The notes beneath the pieces were generated by a model. That model was given only the letters and a program-made list of their open reading frames with translations, was not told the DNA's origin and did not search any database. This document shows positions 20,834 through 32,336 of a stretch of DNA of 64,000 bases, piece after piece. Source of the stretch: Tetragonia tetragonoides. Its lineage: Eukaryota; Streptophyta; Magnoliopsida; Caryophyllales; Aizoaceae. Position 1 is the first letter of the stretch. Every line of letters starts with the position of its first letter. The stretch is taken from positions 10,514,501 to 10,578,500 of the forward strand of contig CM076151.1 of the NCBI GenBank assembly GCA_038025085.1. The letters run 5' to 3'. A program made the translations under genes and the position numbers.

Positions 20834-23800
20834 ATGGGGAACAATAGAGACTGGATGTATTTACCTAGACGGTTGCCTGAGTTTGAAACTGGTGTTATTG
20901 ACTTTCTTAATGCTGCTTTTTCTAAGGCAGCAAGGGGAGGTCAAATTTATTGTCCGTGCACGCGATGTAAAAATCGTTATTGGTATCATAGAGATGAAGT
21001 CTTTGATCATTTAAAAGGAGTTGGGTTTGTTAAAAACTATTATGTGTGGGTTTTTCATGGAGAGGAACCCTCACAAGTGAGATTTGATACCGTTACAAAT
21101 GATAATGAAGCTAACATACATGACAATTTTGATGAATTATTGCATGATAGGTTTAGAGATACCTTGGAGGGAACAAGGATGGTACATGATGGTTTAAATG
21201 AAGACGCCAAGAAGTTTTATAGCTTGGTAGAAGAGGGGAAGCAAGAGTTGTTTCCTGGGTGTAAAACTTTTTCTAAGTTATCTTTTATCATCAGATTGTT
21301 TCTTTATAAGACGCTTCATGGGCTTAGTAATGTGGCATTTGATGAACTTTTAGAACTCATAAAAGAGATGATCCCAGAGGCAAAACTTCCAGCTAATTTT
21401 ACTCAAGCTAAAAATATTGTAAGGGATTTGGGGCTAGATTATAAAAAGATACATGCATGTCCAAATGATTTTATGTTATATTGGAAAGAAGATGAACATG
21501 CTGAAGAGTGCCATGTTTGCCACACCTCTAGGTGGAAACAAATGGAAGAGGAACAAGGAAACAAACACATTAATGAACTTTCTAAAAGAACATCAAAGGT
21601 TCCATCTAAGGTGGTCTGGCATTTTCCTCTAAAACCTAGGCTGCAAAGACTTTACGTGTGTTCAGAGACAACTAAATATATGACATGGCATGATACAGAG
21701 CGTCCTAAAGATGGAAAGCTAAGGCACCCTGCGGATGGGCAAAGCTGGAAGGATTTTGATTCTTTGTATCCTCATTTTGCTAAAGAACCTAGAAATGTGA
21801 GGCTAGGGCTGTCTAGTGACGGATTTAATCCATTTCGGACAATGAGCATTGCTCATAGTACATGGCCTCTGGTGTTGATTAATTACAATTTGCCACCCTG
21901 GATGTCATTGAAACCAGAATATTTTATGTTGTCCTTGTTGATTCCTGGCCCCGAATCTCCGGGTAATAATATAGATATTTACCTGCAACCTTTGGTTGAG
22001 GAGCTGAAAGAATTGTGGGTTGATGGGCTAGAAACATATGATAAGTTTAAAGATGAAACATTTCAAATGTATGCAACCTTGACTTGGACTATTAATGACT
22101 TTCCTGGTTATTCAATGTTGTCAGGGTGGAAAACAAAAGGAAAATTTGCATGTCCTTGTTGTAATCATGAAACTAGTTCTTTCTACTTAAAACATAGTAG
22201 GAAGACATGCTATATGGATCATCGTAGATTTTTAGATCCAAATCACCCATGGCGTCGTAATAAGAGTGCTTTTAACGGTGAATTTGAGGAGAGACCTCCT
22301 CCAAAACCCTTATCGGGGGTTGATGCTTTGAGAGAGTTGTCCAGTTTTGAAAATTCATTTGGGAAGACACAAAAGAAAAAAAATGACAACACGTGCCCAT
22401 GGAAGAAAAGGTCAATATTTTATGAATTGCCATATTGGCAATTTAATACATGTCCCCATAATCTTGATGTGATGCACATTGAAAAAAATATATATGATAA
22501 CTTGATAGGGACTTTGTTGGATATCATTGGGAAATCAAAAGATCATGCAAAAGCACAATTTGACCTTATGGAAATGGGCATCAAAGAAAGTCTTCAACCA
22601 GAACTTTCTAATGATGGTGAACATGTTTTGTTCCAGAAAGCATGTTATTATATGTCTCCTAAAGAGAAAGATATCTTTTGTCGTGTTTATAAGGAAGCTA
22701 AATTGCCTTATGGGTGTGCATCAAACATTTCACGGTGTGTTCGGTCTTCAGAAAGGAAAGTGTCGGGATACAAAAGTCACGACGCTCACATCATGTTGCA
22801 TTACTTGCTTCAATTTGCTGTGAGAAAATCATTACCAAAGCATGTTGCTATCCCTTTGATTAGGTTGGGTGTTTTTTTCCGAAATTTGTATAGCAAGGTT
22901 ATTGATCCCCAAGACCTTGATAAGTTGCAATCAGAAATAACAGAAACGTTGTGCGAACTTGAGAAAATTTTCTTGCCAGCTTTCTTTGACATAATGGAGC
23001 ACTTACCTATTCACTTAGTTGAACAAGTAAGGCTTGGTGGACCAGTGCAGTATAGATGGATGTTCTTTATGGAAAGATACTTGTGTAAGTTGAAGTTAAA
23101 TGTACGGAATAGGAGCAGACCAGAGGGATCCATAGCTGAAGGGTATTTGGTGGAAGAATGTGCGACTTTTTGCTCACGTTACATGCATGAAGGAGTGAAG
23201 ACAAGACTTAATAAGGGTGTAGGGGATTTTGATGCTTTGGCTGAGACAAATGAATCTGGTGGAGTAGTGTTTCAAAATGCTGGTTGTCCTTTGGGAGGAA
23301 AAAAGTGAAGAAAAGGAAAGCTTTTCACTTTAGATGCTCTTTTAACCGAACAAGCACATCGTTACGCCTTATTCAATTCTGATTGCACAGAGGTTAACGA
23401 GTATATCAAGTAAGTTTTTTTTTTTTCCGCCTCCCTTAACTAATTATACAAGTTATATGTGAATGACAAATCATTTCGTAACTGATTTGTATTCTTTTTT
23501 GTAAATGATTATTGCATACTGTAGGGAACATCAAGTTTACATTGACAGCCTTCCACGAAAAAGTAGATGGGCACGAGCACAAAACCACAGTCATCAGTTT
23601 GCCAACTGGTTGAAAGACAAAGCAATAAACAGTAACGTTCCAGATCACATTTTTTGGCTCGCTAAGGGCCCAAGTCCTACATCCAGGAGATACCATGGGT
23701 ATTATGTCAATGGGTATAGATTTCATACCAAAACACGTGATGCTAGATGCAAGACTCAGAACAGCGGAGTTTCATTAACAGCTTTAACTCCTAGCTTTGC

Positions 23801-23870
23801 AAGTTCTAGGGACAAAAATCCAGTTGTTGGGGATGTTGACTATTACGGTAGAATTCTGGAGATTATTTAG
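20834..23870 (+). pseudogene. TNP2-like CACTA transposase with one in-frame stop
   Basis: TNP2 is the DDE-type transposase of plant CACTA elements. The ATG at 20834 opens 824 codons: an N-terminal transposase-associated domain (DWMYLPRRLPEFETGVIDFL, CPCTRCKNRYW, ~1-80); Transposase_21 (~250-520: DGKLRHPADGQSWKDFD, RLGLSSDGFNPF, PPWMSLKPEYFMLSLLIPGP, DFPGYSMLSGW, CPCC); and DUF4218 (~620-800: HDAHIMLHYLLQFAVR, MEHLPIHLVEQVRLGGP, EGSIAEGYLVEEC). TGA at 23306-23308 interrupts the frame. The same frame then continues openly (RKGKLFTLDALLTEQAHRY) to a phase-correct GT-AG intron at 23410-23524 and a DUF4216-like exon that ends early at 23868-23870. The stop could be a CGA-to-TGA change. The DUF4216 domain is also truncated. 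Confidence 0.9.
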
Positions 23871-23885
23871 TTATTTCTTATGGAA

Positions 23886-25526
23886 AGAAAAGAGGGCCAA
23901 CAAGGCTGCATAAGGTGCACATGCGAGAACTTGATGAACGTGACGTCATCATATGCAACGAATATGGGCAACCTATTGGACCTGTAACAACAGAGCAAGA
24001 CATAGTAGGAAAATTCTCTCAATTTTTAGGTACAATAGCTCGTGATTACAGTTCTGCACCATTGATTCATAAGTCATGGCACAAAGTGCCACATAAGCAG
24101 AGAATGTGGGAGTATGTGCTGGTAAGTTGTTAAATGTTTTATCGTTCCCCCCCCCCCTTTTCTGGTAAAATGTGAGCATTTCATTACCAAATGAGTCAAT
24201 GTGAGAGCTTACAACCCAAAACAGAGAACTAGGGAACTAACAAAGCATACCCCTACATAATCTGTAAACAACCAAAACTACTGTATGCTATTTTGCTATA
24301 AAACTCTGTTTTATCCTCCCTTTATTGAAACTTTTATTTGTTTTAAAAGGTATTACATATTGTTTTCTAGGAAAAATACATTTTGCCTGATGAAGCAAGA
24401 TCATGGGTGTTAATGTCTATTGGAGCTTGCTGGAGGGGATACAAATGTAGGCTAAAAAAAAAACACTTCTATAAACTCAAGGATAACAAAACCAGATGGA
24501 AGAATCGTCCGAAAAGCATTCCAGATCAGGATTTTCTCCAGTTATTGAGTTTATGGAATAAAAAAGAAGAGATGGTATGATGTTGGGTAATGATTACCAA
24601 TATGGTTATAGAAATTATAGTTTTGGTTTTATATAAACTTGGTCACAGATTTATATTTGTCCATTGATGTATGTGCAGAAGCGTTGTTTGCACGCAAGGG
24701 AACTACGCAAGTCACAAAAGAACATGCATACAGCTGGCCCAAAAAGTTTTGCCAGAATCCGTGAGGAAATTGTAATATATTATTTCCTCTTTGATTTTGT
24801 TGGGTTTGAATATGGAATTTGTTGTTGTTGCTGGTGGTCAGCACTTATAATAGTGTATCATCTCTTAATATTGTGAATCTTTACTCTTGCTTACTCTGAC
24901 AGAGAAATGAAGATCCCAAAAGGGAGGAACCTAAGTTTACTCAAATGTTTGAGCGCACACGCAAAAGGAAAGAAGAAAATGTATATGTTGACTCGTATGA
25001 TGACACGGCAAAGAAGATTGTAAGACTATATGGCATATTAATAGTCTAGTTTACTATTAAGTATTTGTAATATTTCTAAAACTTTCTTTTTTGAATATTA
25101 TTGAAGGAACAAATGAAAAACTACAAACCTCCAGAAGATGGAAGTGCTCCTTTAGATCCTTATTTTGCTGTGATGGGCAAAGAGTATCCTGGACATCGTA
25201 GGCTTTATGGTAGGGGTGTTACTAATAGGATGATAAAGAAGGTGAATGAAGGTGACACATCGTATATGGTCCCAGGGGAGCTTATGGAATCACTCAAATC
25301 TAGTGTTGAAGCTGAAAAGAGTCAGTTGATTGATATGCGAAGAGAGCTTGAAGCAGATCATGAAAAGAAAAGGGCTGAGTTAGCAGAAGATCATGTAAGG
25401 AAGTTGGCTGAGCTAGAAGCAATGCGAAATGAAATTGACAATCAGCGAGATAAAATAGTTGAAGATGCAGTGCGGAAGATTATAGAAAAACTACCACCCC
25501 AAGTTGCTCGAGAGTTTTTAACATGA
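23886..25526 (+). CDS. Second CACTA gene: Ptta/En/Spm (Transposase_24-like) protein, five exons
   Basis: This is the TNPA-type partner, which in the family binds sub-terminal repeats. Exons inferred from GT-AG borders: ~23886-24121 (HKVHMRELDERDVIIC, NEYGQPIGP, SWHKVPHKQRMWEYVL), 24371-24574 (KYILPDEARSWVL, WRGYKCRLKK), 24679-24771 (HTAGPKSFARIREEI), 24903-25019 (FERTRKRKEENVYVD) and 25107-25526. The last exon has YFAVMGKEYPGHRRLYGRGV followed by a charged coiled-coil C-terminus (EKSQLIDMRRELEADHEKKR) and ends in TGA. I saw no stop within these exons. The 5' start is uncertain: the first exon may be spliced from, or once fused to, the upstream TNP2 frame that ends 16 bases earlier. Confidence 0.8.
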
Positions 25527-26319
25527 GCTCGTTTCACCTTCTATATTTTGGTACAAGGTATGTATTGCTCTTACCTTTATTTACTATATTGGACATAAGC
25601 AATTGACATCACTTCATTGGGGGTATCATTTATTTACTTTGTAGCTATCATACAAATTGTGTGCTGGTTGGAACTGCTTGTGAAAGGTTATGGTTGTGTT
25701 GGCAGTTCCATGTATAATGATTATTTATGAACTTGACTTATAAAATGTCCACACGATGTGGGAGAAATATAAAACATGCACTGTCTGCAATCTGTAGGCC
25801 TAACTTCTTTTCATACTAGAAGTATAAGAAGTTATCTATACAAGCCTAACTTAAAACTTGGATTTTATTCCCGTATACATAGTTGCATGTTTGATGATGA
25901 CTTATTCTATTACTTCATGGTTAAGAAAAGGACTAACTATATTCTTTGTTGTTTTTAAATGGCTTAGGCTACCTTTTTTTGGGGCGTATGGTGGCTAGTG
26001 GAGATTTGCAAAAGTGATCGGAAGAAAAGGTCGTATATATCGAATGGAAGAACATACTTTTGGAGCAAGATTTTTAGTAACTTTAATTTGTAGGATTGTA
26101 ATTATTGACAGCATTTTGTGATGACAATAGGCGTTTTAAATTAAGGTAGTTTTATTATTGGACAAATGTGTAAGAGTACCAGATTATACTATCTATGATA
26201 TGTCATTATTGCAATGGAAGGAAGTATTGGTGTATCTGTCTTTTAGAAAAAATTGATTGATATGAAAACAGGGGTATGGCATGGAACCTGCAAGTGCTGC
26301 TAATGAGCTTATCAAACGT
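25527..26319. other. CACTA 3' non-coding region
   Basis: A/T-rich DNA between the second gene and the right sub-terminal repeats. No protein similarity is recognised. Confidence 0.5.
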
Positions 26320-26672
26320 TGCCTTTCTGTAATTGAAATAACAATAAAGTGTTGTATTAGGAGTTAGAAAGTGTTGCACTTATATGCTGAAAAACACATT
26401 AAGTGTTGCACTTGACAGATAAAAGTGTTGTTAAAATTTGGTAGAAGTAAACGAAAAAGTGTTGTATTTGAGTGCAAAAAGTGTTGCACTTGATAAATAC
26501 AGGCAACACTTTTTTAAAGTGTTGCATATTCTAATAAAAGTGTTGCTATATACCTAAGGCAACGTTACCTAAGGTGGCACTTCAAAAAGTGTCGCACTAG
26601 CAATAATGCAACATTTTGAAAGCCTAATACAACACTTTATGAGTGTCGCCTTAGGCTCATTTTGTAGTAGTG
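26320..26672. repeat. CACTA right sub-terminal repeats
   Basis: At least ten AAGTGTTG(C/T) motifs in both orientations (for example 26348, 26369, 26399, 26457, 26478, 26517, 26538) before the terminal inverted repeat. They mirror the left end. Confidence 0.8.
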
Positions 26673-27017
26673 TGAAAAGCTCTCAGTTGTTAATTTTTTT
26701 TAACATATAGGAGTACAAAATTAGAATCATGGAAAAACCCTGCGTCAAAGATTGAGTTGTTACACTTACACACATTTATAACATAAAGTATATGTACTTT
26801 GATTGGAGTATTACTGTTATATATATATAAATTGAGTTACTTGTATTACACAAAATTATTCTATTACCAACTAGTCATACAACTTAACCACCGACTAAAA
26901 AGCTTATTAAGGCTTCATAACAACATCTTAAGTGAAGCTGTCAAAACTAGTGAATGATGAACTTTCGGCTTCCAACAAATCAACTTTAAACCAATATAAT
27001 TGCTTCCTTACAGCCAA
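26673..27017. other. Short intergenic stretch between the CACTA element and the RLP gene
   Basis: A/T-rich, includes TATATATATA near 26820, and forms the 3' flank of the RLP gene. No gene is seen. Confidence 0.5.
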
Positions 27018-29432
27018 CTAGCGTCTCAGCTTCCTGCAAACTTTGGCAATACTCAGAGCAAATATCACATGAATCCTGTCCTTGATGTCATCCAAGAAGC
27101 GGAAACAGGCGTGTCTCCAAGATCTTTTGAGCACTAAACTTCCGCAAACGCCCCAAAATCCAGTGATAAACCCAAGCACAATGCTTATGTACATCCCTCG
27201 AAGTAATTCATCGCTCTCATGCTCTTCATGTTGAGGAATATCGTCTATCTTATGCCTGTTAATGGGTGCAGGATCTCCAGGACACTTGGGTAGTGGAGGC
27301 CCACAAAGTAGTGGGTTCCCACTATAATTTGAAGGATCAAAGCTCTGTAGCTGTGTGCCCTGTGGAATTCTTCCTGATAGGTTGTTGTTAGACAAATCCA
27401 ACATTTCCAGAGAAGCCACATTAGCCAGGCTTGCCGGGATTTGGCCAGAAAGATGGTTGCTTGATAAGTCAAGAAATTGCAAAGCTATTAACTCCCCGAT
27501 GTTTGATGGAATGCTCCCTATCAAGTTGTTTCCGGCCAAGTCTAATGATTGCAAACCTATTAGAGCCCAAATTCCATTGGGAATTTGTCCTTGTAGCTTG
27601 TTGTTTGAAATGTCAATGGATTTCAACAGTGTCAATGAATTCTCAAAGAGTCGCTCTTTTGTTTTCCACATAATTACGCTATTGCGAAAAAAAGCCGAGT
27701 AATGAGAGCCATTTTTCATTGCAGTGAGATTGTATATGCATTCTGGAATAGTTCCCGAGAATTGGTTAGCTGAAAGATCCAAAACTTGGAGGCTGGATAA
27801 TTGACAGATGCTTAAAGGGAGCTTTCCCTCAAAATTGTTGTTTCGTAGGTTGAAAATGCTAATATGTTTATTGGAGCTCCCAATCGTAGGGGGTATATAC
27901 CCAGTTAAAGAGTTATGACTAATGTCTAGAGTAGACAAATTTGTAATGTTCTTCAGTAGTAAAAACGGTTCACCATAAAAGCTGTTGTTACGCAAACTCA
28001 AAAGCCCAAGCTGGTTCAAAGCAGCAATAGATGTGGGCAGAACTCCAGTGAAATTATTGTTTCCCAGGTCGAGATAGTTTAGTTGATCAAAATTGACCCA
28101 ACAATCTGGAAGCTCACCTTCTAACAAGTTGTCTGAAAGGTCAAGGTTTTGTAGCATGATTTTAGTTTTGGGACACAAGAAAGGATTGGAATTGGAAAAG
28201 CTGTTGTTAGCCAAATATAAAATGGATACATTTCTGAGCCATAATGGTATTGCACCCTCCAGGCAGTTTGAACTCAAATCTATGAAATAGATGTTATAAA
28301 AGTCAGTTGATAAATTTGGCAGAGTACCATTGATCTTATTGTGTGAAAGATCCAATTCCTGGAGACCAGACGGCAAGGTGTCCCAAAAAGCAGGTGGAAT
28401 AGAGTCTTGAATTCCCGTATTATGTAGATAAAGCTCATAGAAGTTAGTTTGGGTAAGAAGCCAGTTGGGGAAAGAAGGGCCTACCTTGCAGTTTCTCAGA
28501 GCTATAATGTCCAGCTGAAATGGAGGAATCCAATTGGCACTGGTGTTCACCACTAGTGCTGGATTATTGCCCAACAACAAAGAATTTAATCTAGAAAGAT
28601 TTGAGAGGTGCCTCTCTGAGACAGTGCCTTGGAGGGTGTTGTGATAAAGATCTAGGACTCTCAGTAAAGTGAATTTGTTGACTGACTCGGGAACTGGACC
28701 CCGCAGTCCATTACCGCCTAGACTCAATGACTCTAGTTTGGGGGAGGCACAATTAGATAAGGGTTGGATGATGCTGGAGAGCTCGGTGGTGAGGTTATTG
28801 GAGCTTAAGTCTAAATGTTTTAAACTACATAAGCCAGCACCGGCAAGACTCTTGAGTGACTCAGGAACTGGACCCCGCAGTCCATTATGGTGTAAATACA
28901 AGTACTCTAGTTTGGGGCAGGCACAATTAGATAAGGGTTGGATGATGCTCGAGATGTCGTTACTTAAGTTGTTGTGGCTTAAGTCTAGCTTTTTTAAACT
29001 ACATAATAAGCTATTAGCAGCGGCACGGCTTTTTGGCGGGGTAATCCATTGCAAATTATTGAAGCTGAGGTCCAAGTAAGTCAAGTGTTTCAACTCGAGG
29101 AAAAAAGGACCCAATTTACCTGACAGACAATTAAACCCACCATTAAGATGGAGCTCGATGACATGGCGGGTGTGATTGCTGCAGGTGACACCACCCCAAG
29201 TGCAGCAGTCTGGATGTTGATGGTGTCCCCAAGACGACAGCATGCTGCAGTTATCAACCTTAATGCCCTCTATGAATTTGAGCAGAGCTTCTCTTTCGTA
29301 GTCGATACACAGGATGGTGGAATTCGTGCTTATCTCATCAGCAGCAATGCTGAAGAAGGACAGGAAAAAACAGGCAAGCAGAAAGAAAAGAGAAGGGGAC
29401 AATAATAATGTTATCGTAGGAGGAATATTCAT
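27018..29432 (-). CDS. LRR receptor-like protein (RLP, EIX2/Cf type), the only intact copy
   Basis: RLPs are plasma-membrane surface receptors without a kinase; family members detect fungal or other elicitors and signal through partner kinases. The 804-residue frame starts at ATG 29432. It has a signal peptide (~1-31, LFFLLACFFLSFFSIAA), LRRNT_2 (CIDYEREALLKF ... CCTWGGVTC, ~42-80), about 20 extracytoplasmic LRRs (LDLSxNxLxGxIP style), the C-terminal cap PLLCGPPLPKCPGD (~700), an acidic juxtamembrane stretch (PQHEEHESDEL), one transmembrane helix with GxxxG-like spacing (SIVLGFITGFWGVCGSLVL, ~755-773) and a short basic tail ending CRKLRR. There is no kinase domain and no intron. It is shorter than typical EIX-type proteins (~1000 residues), so it has fewer LRRs. 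It is very close to the copies at 38428 and 54657. A TTGAC-containing upstream module lies ~200 bp before the ATG. Confidence 0.93.
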   Translation of the reverse strand: MNIPPTITLLLSPSLFFLLACFFLSFFSIAADEISTNSTILCIDYEREALLKFIEGIKVDNCSMLSSWGHHQHPDCCTWGGVTCSNHTRHVIELHLNGGFNCLSGKLGPFFLELKHLTYLDLSFNNLQWITPPKSRAAANSLLCSLKKLDLSHNNLSNDISSIIQPLSNCACPKLEYLYLHHNGLRGPVPESLKSLAGAGLCSLKHLDLSSNNLTTELSSIIQPLSNCASPKLESLSLGGNGLRGPVPESVNKFTLLRVLDLYHNTLQGTVSERHLSNLSRLNSLLLGNNPALVVNTSANWIPPFQLDIIALRNCKVGPSFPNWLLTQTNFYELYLHNTGIQDSIPPAFWDTLPSGLQELDLSHNKINGTLPNLSTDFYNIYFIDLSSNCLEGAIPLWLRNVSILYLANNSFSNSNPFLCPKTKIMLQNLDLSDNLLEGELPDCWVNFDQLNYLDLGNNNFTGVLPTSIAALNQLGLLSLRNNSFYGEPFLLLKNITNLSTLDISHNSLTGYIPPTIGSSNKHISIFNLRNNNFEGKLPLSICQLSSLQVLDLSANQFSGTIPECIYNLTAMKNGSHYSAFFRNSVIMWKTKERLFENSLTLLKSIDISNNKLQGQIPNGIWALIGLQSLDLAGNNLIGSIPSNIGELIALQFLDLSSNHLSGQIPASLANVASLEMLDLSNNNLSGRIPQGTQLQSFDPSNYSGNPLLCGPPLPKCPGDPAPINRHKIDDIPQHEEHESDELLRGMYISIVLGFITGFWGVCGSLVLKRSWRHACFRFLDDIKDRIHVIFALSIAKVCRKLRR

Positions 29433-30097
29433 TCTGATTCTATTTTTGGCTAGAATACTTCACGCAACTCTCAAGGGTCAATATGTGTTTTTGGGTGCAG
29501 AATATGTTTTGTGAATAATAAGGATACATATTTATAGATAAGAGATATACTTTAGCAGATAATTAACCCCAATTTAATGTCCGCCTTGTGTATTACGCTC
29601 TACTTTAGTTAGTTGCTGCTTTAATTCCATTGACGCCGTTTCAACGTTAGTCCACTTTAACTTTAGCCTCTTAGCTTGTAGTCAAAAGATCAACTCACCA
29701 TATTGCAACTTGCATGTCGCTTTTTCTAAGGGTAGATAAATTTGATTCATTTTTGCAAGTCTTGCCCAAGGTACACAATAACATAGACGACTTACCCACC
29801 ACCCCCTCAAGTCTTGCGGTACCTGGCCTCCAAATTAGCCCTACATTACATATGCCAACAAACGTGTGGAATACTCTGAGATGAAAATTCCAAATTTTCC
29901 ATATTGAAACAAAATAATATGTCGACCAAGAAAACTGTACGACTGTCTTATATTAGATGCAGGATAATCTGATTTCTTTCAGGAAATCTATGGTTCTAAA
30001 AGAACATAGTAAGTGGTGCTGAAAAAAAACATTTTTTACTTTTTTAGTCTAGCTCCCGTAGTGTAACCTTTTTCCCAGAGTCCAGGGTTGCCCTTAT
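29433..30097. other. 5' flank of the intact RLP gene
   Basis: Contains the probable promoter of the minus-strand RLP. Related sequence lies near 54200-54300, 62350-62560 and 450-573. No coding region is seen. Confidence 0.5.
29585..29660 (-). promoter_or_regulatory. Conserved RLP upstream module with W-box core
   Basis: TTAGTTGCTGCTTTAATTCC followed by ATTGACGCCGTTTCAACGTTA. The TTGAC core (29629-29633) matches the WRKY W-box. The same module occurs at 44671-44710, 54247-54287 and, less well, 5150-5225 and 33728-33745. It lies ~150-250 bp upstream of the RLP ATG. The regulatory role is inferred from position and conservation only. Confidence 0.45.
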
Positions 30098-30751
30098 GTA
30101 GCGCTGTTTATTTTCCGGCCCAGACCACACTTTTGGACCGGCCAAATCGGTTTTCGGTCCGGTCTGGACCGGATGGGAAATGATTTCAAAAGTATTAAAC
30201 CGGTCTTGTGCTCTTTTTTGAAAGTTCCGGTCCGGTCCAAGACCTGATACATGTTATGGACTGAAATCAATTGCAAGGTATGGGACTTGTCCCACATCGG
30301 TTGTATGGGCAACCAATGTGGGGTTTATAGACCAAAGGGGCTCTACCACCTAATATGCTAGTCTTTTAGGATGGTCCTCCTCTTTGGTCCATAACAATTG
30401 GTATCAAAGCCAACCTCGGAGTGGTGGCCCACGGAGTGGTGGCCTGAGAGTGCCAGCCGTGACCAACGTGGCTGTGACCAACGAGGACCTCGGAGTGGTG
30501 GCCTGGGAGTGCCAGCCGTGACCAACGTGGCCGTGACCAACGAGGACGTTGGCCCTTCAGGAGGGATGAATGTTATGGACCGAAATCAGTTGCAAGGTAT
30601 GGGACTTGTCCCAATAGACCAAAGGGGCTCTACCACCTAATAGGCTAGTCTTTTGGGATGGTCCTCCTCTTTGGTCCATAACAATACAATCCGGTCCGAT
30701 TTCAAACCGAACACGAGTGATGTTGGTGTGGATCGATAAACAGCCCTACTC
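30098..30751. mobile_element. hAT-like non-autonomous element, host of the TRIM
   Basis: Left end GTAGCGCTGTTTAT and the inverted right end GAGTAGGGCTGTTTAT share TAG.GCTGTTTAT. Flanks GCCCTTAT (30090-30097) and GTCCTTAT (30752-30759) match at 7 of 8 bases, as for a hAT target duplication. The interior has repeated CCGGTCCGGT-like phrases and no coding region. Exact ends are tentative. Confidence 0.5.
30252..30683 (+). mobile_element. TRIM (terminal-repeat retrotransposon in miniature)
   Basis: Two short LTRs, 30252-30396 (145 bp) and 30571-30683 (113 bp), both start TGTTATGGAC and end GGTCCATAACA. The right LTR lacks ~33 internal bases (CACATCGG...TTTAT region). A PBS TGGTATCAAAGCC (tRNA-Met type) is at 30399-30411, and a purine-rich GGAGGGATGAA precedes the right LTR. 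The target duplication ATACA is perfect (30247-30251, 30684-30688). The 174-bp interior is mostly a tandem duplication around GGAGTGGTGGCC and GCCAGCCGTGACC, with no gene. Total length 432 bp. Confidence 0.9.
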
Positions 30752-31523
30752 GTCCTTATAAACCCAAATTTAAAATAAGATCCTTAAAACACCCAGGAAA
30801 GCATAACATTTCTAGTATGCAAATTGGGACCAAAATCATGTTTTATCAGAAGTAGGGGAAGCCAGTTCAACCAGCCAACACTATACAGTGAGGTCATCTT
30901 AATCACGCACATAGATAGACTTCACTACTAGTGTTACTACATAAAAGATCAGGTGTTGTTCATCTTTTATTTTCTGGTTGGATAATCAAAAGTCATTGAT
31001 TGACTCCAAGTCTTCAATATAAAAGGTTGTACTAGGACTAGGAGGTACCACAATAAAACTTCCTATGGTTCCCCATCCTCAAGGACACACAGTAAAAGAT
31101 ACTCCTTTCCAACTAGCAGTTCAAATCAAATCAAATCAAATTCTCCACTAGCAATTGGAAGTAGTGTGGATAATTAGTGGAGTCTAACTAGTTGCATAAT
31201 TAGTGGTAGTAGTGAGCATAATGTATCTCATGTTAAGCTGCATTATAATTAGAAGTTGTTTTGAGACCAGGCCATATAACTTCATATATATTGTACTCAA
31301 TTGTTAATTGGAATGCAGTTTAGAAAATCAAATCTATAAATTTGCATCTGTTCTTATTATCATCTCTTTCTCCTCTATTCCCGCCAAACCCCAAATGGTT
31401 AATCTGTAGTTAAAAATGAGGATCTGAGTTTACATAAGGAAGCTGGATTGTTTGTAAGGCTAATGATTGTGAAAAGCATACCCAAAGGCCTTGGCAAATT
31501 CCAAACTGTTGCCCACTATAAAA

Positions 31524-31789
31524 CATGTGTGGACTTAGTCCATGGTGGACCAATATTTGGAGTCACCCCTTACTTCACAGTCACTCCCCTTTAAAAGTGG
31601 AGTCACCTCTACTTCACCTAGAGTTACCCCTCAAATTTATACTTGACACCACCCCTAGTTCACCTGGAGCCACTCCCCTACTTTACTTGGACCCACCCCC
31701 CTACTTTACATGGAGCCACCCCCTACCTCACTTGCAGCCACCCCTCAAAGTTACTTGGTCCACGGTGGACTAAATTTACACAAGACATG
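31524..31789. mobile_element. MITE-like inverted-repeat element, family copy B
   Basis: CATGTGTGGACTTAGTCCAT at the left and GGACTAAATTTACACAAGACATG at the right form imperfect inverted ends. The interior holds short repeats of the GGAGCCACCCC type. It lies inside the segmental duplication, so copies B and D share one insertion event. The 82-codon frame across it is a by-product of the repeats. Confidence 0.7.
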
Positions 31790-32336
31790 CTAGTTACCCA
31801 CTTCCCACTGAACCCGTTATAGCCCAGCCTATTATTATATTCACGAGGCTTTATTGGAGCATGCAAATACAATTGGGCTGGAGTCAGTTGTACCTCTCTA
31901 TGAAGACCTTCTAATGGTGGAACGAATTACTTTATGAATGAAGATTAAGGGTGACTTTTTATTCAAAACACAAGTCATCATTATTTTTTTTCCACAAAAG
32001 TTAGCCCATTTCACCGTGAGACAATTTTTTACAATATTTTTTTGTATCTCTAATAACCTCTAGATTGCGCACGCGAAAAAAACAGCGCTTCTTTTCACGG
32101 TCCTGCTTGAGCTGCAGGACTTTTGGCTGATCCGATCCAAAATCGACATTAATGTCCATGTATATGCAACTTGAGACAAGTTGAGATACTATGATATATG
32201 TAATAGATATTCATGATGTAAGTTGATAACACATAAAATGATTCAAGCGGTTTTGAGATAGCGGTTGTAGTACTCAGTTTTTATGTTATTGAATATATTA
32301 GATACAATTTCGATTTTCCTCCCTCTATCTGAGACT

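Larger units (their letters stand above)
18497..26672 (+). mobile_element. Complete CACTA (En/Spm) DNA transposon
   Basis: Left end CACTACTACAAAATGAG and right end CTCATTTTGTAGTAGTG are perfect inverted repeats with the diagnostic CACTA terminus. TGA flanks both ends (18494-18496, 26673-26675), the 3-bp target duplication expected. The 8176-bp element carries sub-terminal repeats, a TNP2-like transposase gene and a second En/Spm-type gene, both on the plus strand. Only one premature stop was seen, so the element is young or recently inactivated. Confidence 0.95.

Noticed and set aside
31525..31773. 82-codon frame rich in Pro/Leu/His, and a similar one at 57623-57856
   Set aside because: It follows the internal short repeats of a non-coding MITE-like element and appears only there.
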